Below, one piece after another: positions 8,374-15,009 of a stretch of 39,856 bases of DNA (its first letter is position 1; each line of letters starts with the position of its first letter). Source of the stretch: Chloroflexales bacterium (GTDB lineage Bacteria > Chloroflexota > Chloroflexia > Chloroflexales > Chloroflexaceae); the NCBI GenBank assembly GCA_022360155.1, contig JAKSDJ010000083.1, positions 1-39,856 of the forward strand, read 5' to 3'. The notes below the pieces were generated by a model. That model made no database searches, was not told the origin of the DNA, and was given only the letters and a program-made list of their open reading frames with translations. The position numbers and the translations under genes are program-made.

Positions 8374-8886
8374 ATGCCAAAAATATCACGCATTTTTTTG
8401 AGTTTGAGCAGTACAGCAGACAACCGAGTCAGGCATCTACGCACCGCTATTGATCACCTACGCACGATTATGGCGCCAGAACGATATTCGAGCCTCTATG
8501 TCATCGCTCCACTAGGTCAAATGGAAGCCGACGCCGTCGTCAGCGCCGTTATCGAAGGCACGACCGAACTCAAGCCCGTCAAACTGCTGAAAGCGATCAA
8601 AGAGATCGAGAGGCTTATGGGCCGAAAGCCCGATGTAAATTATGGTCCTCAGACAATCGACATCGATATCTTGTTCTACGATTCTATTATCATTGAGGCG
8701 TTAGAACTTATCATTCCCCATCCTCGTATATCCGAGCGCGCCTATATACTCAAGCCGCTCGCTGAAATCGCCCCCGCCTTGATGCATCCAGTTTTGTACT
8801 ACACGGTTCGCGAACTCCTCCGTGACACCGATGATGCTGACCAAGTCATTCCTTACACCTCACGCGATATGCCCCATAGAAAATGA
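8374..8886 (+). CDS. folK: FolK-like hydroxymethyldihydropteridine pyrophosphokinase, divergent
   Basis: The frame opens at 8320. The ATG at 8374 (170 residues, MPKISRIFLSL) fits the family start better, although neither has a clear ribosome-binding site. FolK transfers pyrophosphate from ATP to 6-hydroxymethyl-dihydropterin in folate synthesis. The fold is recognisable: RIFLSLSSTADNRVRHLRTAIDHL, the SSLYVIAPLG strand, TIDIDILFYDS with both magnesium aspartates, and IPHPRISERAYILKPLAEIAP. Several normally invariant positions differ. The opening GSN reads SST, the pterin-binding FLN/YLN segment reads VVSA, and the ATP-binding Arg of WGPR is Gln (YGPQ). It may be a slow, specialised or inactive form. 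It converges on murJ with a 22-bp gap. Confidence 0.72.
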   Translation: MPKISRIFLSLSSTADNRVRHLRTAIDHLRTIMAPERYSSLYVIAPLGQMEADAVVSAVIEGTTELKPVKLLKAIKEIERLMGRKPDVNYGPQTIDIDILFYDSIIIEALELIIPHPRISERAYILKPLAEIAPALMHPVLYYTVRELLRDTDDADQVIPYTSRDMPHRK

Positions 8887-8908
8887 TTACGCTCTGCGCA
8901 CTCTACGG

Positions 8909-10540
8909 TTATCGCTCTCTGGCGGCAAGGTGGCGCAATCGAGACAAGACTATACGGGCTTCGCCAGAGCCAAGAAATGCGGCCAAAGTAACATAGAGAG
9001 CCAGGGCGACCATACCAACTGCAACAAGCCAGGCGACAAGCGCAAGCATGTCGGCTCGCCAGGCATACAAGCCATCGAGCGCTAGGAATGGCAGGGTCGC
9101 TAAGGACATTTGGCGCACAGTCCACACCATGCCCCCCAGCACAACTGTAGCCAGACCAGAGGCCAGCACCGAGCGACGGAGTGCGCCATCACGCCAAATA
9201 CCTGGCAAAAGGCGCTGTAACAAGATGAGCAGCAATAACATCTCGATATTATTTGCTACACTGAAAGCCAGCGCCAACGTTCCGACATTACCGCCCATAT
9301 TGAGAGCCAATATGCCCAAGCCAAGGTTTAGACCTACTTGAAGCAATCCGACCAGTACGGGAACAAGGGTCTGCTGCATTGCATAAAACGTACGGATCAG
9401 TATCTCCGATGCAGCAAAAGCCGGCAGCGCCGTCGCGTAGGCCAACAATGGCATAACAGTGAAGGTCAAAGATACCTGGTCGAACTCACCGCGTTGCAGC
9501 ACAAGCCGCACTAGAGGCACAGCCAAAACCATAAGCATAACGGTAGCGGGCAGGGTAAGAAATAGGATCATCCGCAAGGTCTGGCGCACCCGGTCGGCCA
9601 ATTCGTCCAATTGGCGGTCGGCAAACAGGCGCGCCAACAAAGGGAACGCCACCGTGCTCAGACTCAGCGCGAAGATTCCATAGGGAAGCAACATCAACTG
9701 ATAAGCGTAATCCAACCCGGCCAGTTTTTCATCACCTAGAGCCAGCCGTGCCGTCAGCGCTGCGGTAACCAGGATGCTCAACTGCGCCGCCGACTGGCCT
9801 ACGACCCGCGGGGCCATCTGGCTTGCAATCGTGCGCAATTCGGCCATACCGCGCCCCATCGTCAAGCGCAGGCGCATTCCCAAGCGGAAAAGGCCAGGTA
9901 TCTGCACAAGCAAGTAGCCAAGCGCCCCAACAATCACGCCCCAGGCAGTTCCCCAGATCCCCAGTCGCGGCGCAAGCACCAGCGTTCCAGCAATAATCCC
10001 CAGATTGTACACCGAGGGCGCCATAGCGGGGAGAGTGAAGCGATCACGGGCATTGAGCGCGGCCATTGCCAACCCTCCCAGCCCTAGCAACAACGGCGAA
10101 AGGAGAAAGAGCCGGGTGAGATCAGTGATCAACTCGCGACCAGTTGGGGAAAAACCCTGCCCGCCGAAGAACCAGCCAATCAGCAACGGCGCCAGCACCC
10201 AGAGCAAACCGCTTGCTAGAGCAAGTAGCCCCAGTACCCAGGTCAACACTGCACTTGCCATCCGCCAGGCACGCTCGCTGCCATCGCGGTCCCAAACCTC
10301 GATAAACACCGGAATAAAGGTACTGCCCAGCGCTCCGCCAATAATGACAATGTAGAGCAGATCGGGCACTTTGAATGCTGCGCGATAGGCGGCGAAGTCG
10401 GGGGAGGTGCCAAACTGGGCGGCGAGGATGACATCGCGGACGAGTCCGGTGACCCGGCTCAAAATATAGCCCCCCATCACAATCAGGCTGTTGAAGAAAG
10501 GGCTTAGGCGAAGCCGGCGGAGGAATGAGGCAAGTTGCAC
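8909..10540 (-). CDS. murJ: Lipid II flippase MurJ/MviN
   Basis: A 543-residue multi-pass membrane protein of the MOP superfamily that flips the peptidoglycan precursor lipid II. The N-terminus carries the family signature SRVTGLVRDVILAAQFGTSPDFAAYRAAFKVPDLLY and GALGSTFIPVF. The middle has the LLPYGIFALSLSTVAFPLLARL stretch typical of MurJ and about a dozen further hydrophobic segments. I choose the GTG at 10540-10538 because AGAGGG lies 9 nt upstream; an upstream TTG at 10567 has no ribosome-binding site. Its start overlaps the rpsT promoter on the opposite strand. Confidence 0.94.
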   Translation of the reverse strand: MQLASFLRRLRLSPFFNSLIVMGGYILSRVTGLVRDVILAAQFGTSPDFAAYRAAFKVPDLLYIVIIGGALGSTFIPVFIEVWDRDGSERAWRMASAVLTWVLGLLALASGLLWVLAPLLIGWFFGGQGFSPTGRELITDLTRLFLLSPLLLGLGGLAMAALNARDRFTLPAMAPSVYNLGIIAGTLVLAPRLGIWGTAWGVIVGALGYLLVQIPGLFRLGMRLRLTMGRGMAELRTIASQMAPRVVGQSAAQLSILVTAALTARLALGDEKLAGLDYAYQLMLLPYGIFALSLSTVAFPLLARLFADRQLDELADRVRQTLRMILFLTLPATVMLMVLAVPLVRLVLQRGEFDQVSLTFTVMPLLAYATALPAFAASEILIRTFYAMQQTLVPVLVGLLQVGLNLGLGILALNMGGNVGTLALAFSVANNIEMLLLLILLQRLLPGIWRDGALRRSVLASGLATVVLGGMVWTVRQMSLATLPFLALDGLYAWRADMLALVAWLVAVGMVALALYVTLAAFLGSGEARIVLSRLRHLAARER

Positions 10541-10563
10541 AGAAGGCTTCCCTCTGCTATAAT
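10535..10563 (+). promoter_or_regulatory. Sigma-70-type promoter of rpsT
   Basis: TTGCAC, 17 nt, TATAAT. It lies about 110 bp ahead of the rpsT start codon and overlaps the first codons of murJ on the other strand. Confidence 0.75.
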
Positions 10564-10669
10564 TCAAGATTAGTGCATAATAAACGAGTAGTGTGGCAAG
10601 ATTGAAGAGAGATGGTATTAGCCACTTACTGCTCGTTGCTTGTTATTCACCAGTAGGAGGCTGAATACT

Positions 10670-10939
10670 TTGGCGAACACAAAATCGGCAAAAAAGCGCA
10701 TTCGATCAAATGAGCACAAGCGGCTGCGCAACCAGATGTATAAGTCACGTGTCAAGACAATGATTAAAAAAGCCGAACAGGCTATCTTCAGCGGATCGCC
10801 GAGCGAAGAAGCGCTTCGCGAAGCCGTTCGCACGATAGACAAAGCAGCAGTCAAAGGGATTCTTCACAAGAACAACGCGGCACGCCGCAAGTCGCGCCTG
10901 ATGCAAAAGTTTAACGTCGCTACTCGACCCACAACCTGA
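10670..10939 (+). CDS. rpsT: 30S ribosomal protein S20
   Basis: An 89-residue basic protein of the small ribosomal subunit. The family start [29 protein letters not shown] is present, as is the C-terminal [17 protein letters not shown]. The start codon is TTG at 10670, in the place of the usual [10 protein letters not shown] start, with a perfect AGGAGG 9 nt upstream. An upstream ATG at 10640 lacks a ribosome-binding site and would add ten unrelated residues. The unusual TTG start may matter because S20 in E. coli is translationally autoregulated and uses a non-ATG start (UUG). Whether regulation is shared here is not visible. Confidence 0.97.
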   Translation: MANTKSAKKRIRSNEHKRLRNQMYKSRVKTMIKKAEQAIFSGSPSEEALREAVRTIDKAAVKGILHKNNAARRKSRLMQKFNVATRPTT

Positions 10940-10952
10940 AACAGCGCAAGGC

Positions 10953-10996
10953 AAACGAGGGACGATGCAGCAAGGTCTTGGCATCGTCCCTCGTTT
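10953..10996. terminator. Bidirectional terminator between rpsT and holA
   Basis: A perfect 16-bp stem (AAACGAGGGACGATGC and its complement) with a 12-nt loop. It lies between two convergent genes, 14 bp from the rpsT stop and 1 bp from the holA stop. The arm ends give A/T runs on both strands. Confidence 0.88.
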
Positions 10997-10997
10997 A

Positions 10998-11948
10998 TCA
11001 TTTGTCGCACACCTCCAACACTAACAGTTCAAGCGCAACATCGGCTTGGATCCGTCCAGTTTTGCTGGCCCGGTCAAGTTCGAGCAAGCGATCATGAATA
11101 AGCTCTAACTTACCCGCTTCGAAGCCGCGCGCTTGTTCCAACGCCTTCCGTATCACAAACGGCTTTTGTCCCAGACGCATTGCTATTTCGTCCTGGCGTA
11201 GGCGCTGCGCCGCCAGTTCGCGCACCCCTAACAAGATCCGCACCTGTCGCGCTAGCATAAACAGAATATATGTCGCCGCCTGCCCTTCATTCAAGAGCGA
11301 GCGCAATCCCTGCAATGCCGTCCCACGCCGTCGCAAACTCAAATTATCAATAAAGGCGAACAAGTTTTGTTCTTGGCCGTCTTGCACCAACAGATCCACA
11401 ACATCAGCATTGATTCGCCCGCCTCGCCCAACGTAGCTCGCTAGCTTATCCAGTTCGTTAACCAACGATCGGCTATTGTTGCCAGCATAGTCAACCAGAC
11501 GCTGCGCCGCCGCTGCATCCAGCCGTACTTGCAGACGTCTGGCCCGCGCATCGAGCCAGCGGCGCAATTCGGCCCCTTCACGCGGCTGAAACTCTTGGAT
11601 CTGGGCAGCCTTTTTGAGATAGGTGAATAGCGAACTACGCCGATCAACATTCTCGCCTTCCACAAAGACGAGGTCACAGGTCGGCGGGATGCGCTCCAGG
11701 TAGGCGCGCAGAGCATCGCGCTCTGGACCAGCTTTCGCATGCTTGAGCGCATCGGTAACGATCACCAGACGACGTTCCGCCAAGAAAGGAGTCACCTCAC
11801 AGGCGCGCGCTAGATCATCAAGCTTGAGCTTGCGCCCTTCAAGCAAGGCTATATTGAAATCGGCAACTTCAACGGGGAGAGATGAACGTAGTTCTGCCAG
11901 AGCTTCGCTGCGCGTGAACTCATCTGGACCGTAAAAGAGGTAAATCAT
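10998..11948 (-). CDS. holA: DNA polymerase III subunit delta
   Basis: A 316-residue protein of the clamp-loader delta family, which opens the beta sliding clamp. It begins YLFYGPDEFTRSEAL and contains TPFLAERRLVIVTDA, LVFVEGENVDRRSSLFTYL, YAGNNSRSLVNELDKLASYVG, LFAFIDNLSLRRR and the C-terminal lid-like LARQVRILLGVRELAAQ, KPFVIRKALEQAR and ELDRASKTGRIQADVALELLVLEV. These elements occur in this order in bacterial delta subunits. It shares the hairpin at 10953-10996 with the convergent rpsT. Confidence 0.94.
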   Translation of the reverse strand: MIYLFYGPDEFTRSEALAELRSSLPVEVADFNIALLEGRKLKLDDLARACEVTPFLAERRLVIVTDALKHAKAGPERDALRAYLERIPPTCDLVFVEGENVDRRSSLFTYLKKAAQIQEFQPREGAELRRWLDARARRLQVRLDAAAAQRLVDYAGNNSRSLVNELDKLASYVGRGGRINADVVDLLVQDGQEQNLFAFIDNLSLRRRGTALQGLRSLLNEGQAATYILFMLARQVRILLGVRELAAQRLRQDEIAMRLGQKPFVIRKALEQARGFEAGKLELIHDRLLELDRASKTGRIQADVALELLVLEVCDK

Positions 11949-12668
11949 ACCACTTGGGAATTTGGCTTCGCGATTTTGCGTTTCTCGGCTGCACAGCCAA
12001 GATTACAATTCAACATCGCAAATCCATGAAATGGCCCTGCCTTGTCGTGAACGGGTCAGTTTCGAACCTGCATAAGCAGGTGGGTGCCCGCCTGTAAGCT
12101 TTTGCGGCCCGCCGCATAACTTAACTCGTTAGAGCAAAGCTCCCAGAGAAACTGTGTTGGCTCAAAACATATACCCGTACACGTACAGGGCGGGGCTACC
12201 AGATAATACCACGGGGCATCAGAATGTGCAACCACTAGCGATAGTCGCACAATATGCATAAAAACTCATCATCTAGCCAGGTCGTAATCCCCCCACATGT
12301 CCGAAGCACACTGAGAGTTTCGCAGATATCATGATAAAAGAGGACGGATCAATTGGAAGCAAGCCACACTTGGGCGCAGCTTCCGCGTGTCTGTCTACTC
12401 AAGCAACATGGGGAGGATATGGCATTCCACTCACAATGACTGCATTGCAATGCAGTCAGAGTTCGGTTTCAAATCTAGCAGTCTGCGGTCAAAAGGATGC
12501 CGGTAGATTTCCGGCGCCCTTTGTTGAGATACCTTGCCCTCAGCGCCAGCATTGTCACATAACCCGCTGGGGGCAAGGAGTTGTTAGCGGTGTATCTAGG
12601 GCGTCCCCTCAACACATCGTTGAGCAATAAGACCTCGAAGTGATACGCTTTATTGAAAGGAGCTACGT
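11949..12668. other. Gene-free region upstream of the 287-residue secreted protein
   Basis: About 720 bp without a convincing gene; the open frames here lack ribosome-binding sites and familiar sequence. The one clear structure is the 22-bp palindrome at 12437-12458. An AAAGGAG ribosome-binding site at the right end belongs to the next gene. Confidence 0.5.
12437..12458. repeat. Perfect 22-bp palindrome
   Basis: Arms TGACTGCATTG and CAATGCAGTCA meet with no spacer, about 210 bp ahead of the secreted-protein gene at 12669. With no loop it suits a dimeric DNA-binding protein better than an RNA hairpin. No function is assigned. Confidence 0.8.
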
Positions 12669-13532
12669 ATGCGACGCATCCTTGGAGTTGTGGCGGCATT
12701 TGTGGCCGTCGCCCTCCTGGCAATTCAACCGGCCACGGCCGCAACCTTAAACCCTACCTTCCAACGAGTCTGGCAGCGACAAGATTTACCGGTAGTACAG
12801 CAGGTCACCAATCGATCCTGGACCTGGGGACCGGCCTCAATCTCCGGTGAACTCCGCGAAACCTTCGTCAACCGCCCCGAGGGAACCCGGCTTGTCCAGT
12901 ATTTCGATAAATCACGGATGGAGATCAACGATCCGACCGCAGACCCCAATGCCACTTGGTATGTGACCAACGGTCTGCTCCCAATCGAGTTGATGACAGG
13001 ACGACTCCAGCTTGGCTATGATGCTTTTGAGTATCGCGGGCCATCTGCTATCGCAGCCATCGGAGATCCCGACAACACCTTCCCGACCTATGCCAGCCTG
13101 CTATGGTTCTATCAAAATCCCGGCCAGGTTAACCTCAGCGACTTGGGCAAACCCGCCACTGGCTTCGTCAACTCTGATGGGTCGATCACCGGATTCAACG
13201 ATTATGTCAACGATCCGGCGACTATGCTGGTGCGCGGCGAGAACAACCACGGTGTCGCTAAAGCTTTTGTCGATTTCATGAACCAGCGTGGTCTGGTCTA
13301 TGAGAATGAGCGCTACATTCGCGACCAAGTCTACGATCCTATCTTCGTTTTCGGTCTGCCGGTTAGTGGCGCTTATTGGACGAAAGTCAAAGTAGCCGGT
13401 ATAGAACGATCGATCCTGTTCCAGGTCTTTGAGCGACGAGTACTAACCTACAACCCGGCCAATCCGCCCGCCTGGCGCGTAGAAATGGGCAACGTCGGCC
13501 AACACTATTATATCTGGCGCTACGGCCAATAA
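12669..13532 (+). CDS. Secreted protein consisting of one unnamed VWxR...HYYxWRYGQ domain
   Basis: A 287-residue protein with a signal peptide (residues 1-24, MRRILGVVAAFVAVALLAIQPATA) and an AAAGGAG ribosome-binding site. The mature part (about 29-287) is one domain I recognise only as recurring in Chloroflexota secreted proteins. It starts FQRVWQRQDLPV and continues RSWTWGP, TRLVQYFDKSRMEIN, YVTNGLLPIELMTGRLQLG, FPTYASL, LFQVFERRVLTYNPANPP and WRVEMGNVGQHYYIWRYGQ at the very C-terminus. The same domain forms the C-terminal third of the 765-residue protein at 15008-17305. The many aromatic residues suggest an extracellular binding domain; no catalytic motif stands out. Its function is unknown. 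Confidence 0.9.
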   Translation: MRRILGVVAAFVAVALLAIQPATAATLNPTFQRVWQRQDLPVVQQVTNRSWTWGPASISGELRETFVNRPEGTRLVQYFDKSRMEINDPTADPNATWYVTNGLLPIELMTGRLQLGYDAFEYRGPSAIAAIGDPDNTFPTYASLLWFYQNPGQVNLSDLGKPATGFVNSDGSITGFNDYVNDPATMLVRGENNHGVAKAFVDFMNQRGLVYENERYIRDQVYDPIFVFGLPVSGAYWTKVKVAGIERSILFQVFERRVLTYNPANPPAWRVEMGNVGQHYYIWRYGQ

Positions 13533-13617
13533 ATGCCGTTTTGGCAGCTATAACAAAAACCCAACGTCATTTGATGACTCTCGGGTCTTTAATCACCTCA
13601 ATCAAACGCTGCCAACC

Positions 13618-14787
13618 TCACATTCCATTACCTGAACCGCCTTCTTCATCAAGGCGCTTGACGATCGCGGTAAACAATCGAGCAGCTCGCTCGATTGTCT
13701 GCTGATCCACTGCTGTTGTATCCGAGTCACGTGACACTGGCTTGGTAAACGTTGCACTAGTCATCAGAGTCAAGGGACGATAACCTTCGGCATGGAGCAG
13801 GGTAGCAAGCGTGGGTGCGGCATGGTACGAGCGCGGTTCAGCGTCGATCCGAGTATCGCTAGCATCTGCGTCAGCAGCAAGCTGCATCAATAGGGGATCA
13901 GCTGAGTATTGGCGCAACAGCACGCCTTCGCGCGAAATATACGTAAGTTGACCTTGAGCAATCATTTCCAGAGCGATGAAGAGCGTTGTATCTTGGGGGA
14001 AAGGGTAACGCTCCAGGAAATTGCGTAAACCGCTATTTCCTGTGGCAGTAGCCCCAAGTGCAACAGCCCACACTTGCACCTGCCGAAGCGTTCCTAAACG
14101 CTCAACGGCAGCAAGCATCGCGGCCAACGCACCTGCTCCGCCTGGCATTTCAGCTTTTGCTGCAGCTTTGGTGCGAAAGGCGCCAGGTATCTGGGTCAAC
14201 AACAAGTACATGACAGGAAGGGCATGGCTATACAGCCAAAAAGGATGTTGCGGATCAAGCAATTGCAGCCCGGACAGGAGGGCCAGCAAGGTGAAGGCAA
14301 TGATTCGTCCAATGATAGCGGCCCGACGCGCACCGCGAAAACGCGCAAACCATCCTTGCTGGAGGGGAGAGTCGAGCGGTGCGAGCAAAACGACACGCCA
14401 GCGCTCTTCTTTTTCGCTAGCGCGTGTTCCAACTACATTCTGGCTTTCACCATGCGACGCCAGAGATGGAAGCGAAATAAGCGCCCCATCACTAAGCACC
14501 AGCGCCAGCCCAAGCAATGCCAACAACAACGACAGCAGCGGCAACCAAACACTGAGCAGCGCAATCAAACCACTTAGGATCGCCAACAGCGGATACGTCC
14601 AACCAAAACTGGCGGGCGCAGTGAACGCTTCAGCACTGACCCGCATCCCTGCCCGGCGTAGACGGCCATCAATATATGCTGCGGCCTGGGCTTCGGCTAG
14701 CGATGTGGCGGAGCGTGGCCCGATGCCCACCATAAGATGATGGACGACATCGAGCGACTCGTCACGCCGGGTACGATTCATAATCAC
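13618..14787 (-). CDS. M28 (aminopeptidase-like) family membrane protein lacking most metal ligands
   Basis: A 389-residue protein, start GTG at 14787 or ATG at 14781. The N-terminal part resembles M28 peptidases (HHLMVGIGPRSATSLAEAQAAAYIDGRLRRAGMRV). A strongly hydrophobic double membrane segment follows (about 70-105), with a second hydrophobic region around 180-215. The M28 core can be traced, but its zinc ligands are mostly gone. The HxD strand reads APLDS, the GADDNASG loop reads PGGAGALAA, the catalytic GAEE pair reads GATATG, and the next Asp is Glu (IALEMIAQG). The late His segment (SYHAAPTLATLLHAEGYRPLTLMT) remains. It is therefore probably not a peptidase. It lies between the two genes sharing the VWxR domain; a link is unproven. 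Confidence 0.72.
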   Translation of the reverse strand: MIMNRTRRDESLDVVHHLMVGIGPRSATSLAEAQAAAYIDGRLRRAGMRVSAEAFTAPASFGWTYPLLAILSGLIALLSVWLPLLSLLLALLGLALVLSDGALISLPSLASHGESQNVVGTRASEKEERWRVVLLAPLDSPLQQGWFARFRGARRAAIIGRIIAFTLLALLSGLQLLDPQHPFWLYSHALPVMYLLLTQIPGAFRTKAAAKAEMPGGAGALAAMLAAVERLGTLRQVQVWAVALGATATGNSGLRNFLERYPFPQDTTLFIALEMIAQGQLTYISREGVLLRQYSADPLLMQLAADADASDTRIDAEPRSYHAAPTLATLLHAEGYRPLTLMTSATFTKPVSRDSDTTAVDQQTIERAARLFTAIVKRLDEEGGSGNGM

Positions 14788-14952
14788 GATGAGCGATGAA
14801 CATGAACGACGAATATATCAGGAGCAAGCCTATCGCGGTTGGATATAGGAGGCTATGTCGATGGAAGAAATGAATTTGGATATCAACTCCAGGATGAGCC
14901 CAACCACCTCATCACTATCTCGGCACAAGCGCCAGACGTATCGTTACATATA

Positions 14953-15009
14953 AACGATCAATGAGCAGCGAGCGATACCTTTTTCAAGCTCACCGCTTCG
15001 TTGATCGTT
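14953..15009 (-). terminator. Possible terminator of the 765-residue secreted-protein gene
   Basis: Inverted repeat AACGATCAA/TTGATCGTT, with partial pairing continuing inward, spanning the TAA stop. A short AT-rich tail follows on the minus strand. It is a moderate call because the T-run is interrupted. Confidence 0.4.

Noticed and set aside
12056-12630. Several small frames in the gene-free region before 12669
   Set aside because: No ribosome-binding sites and no family resemblance.
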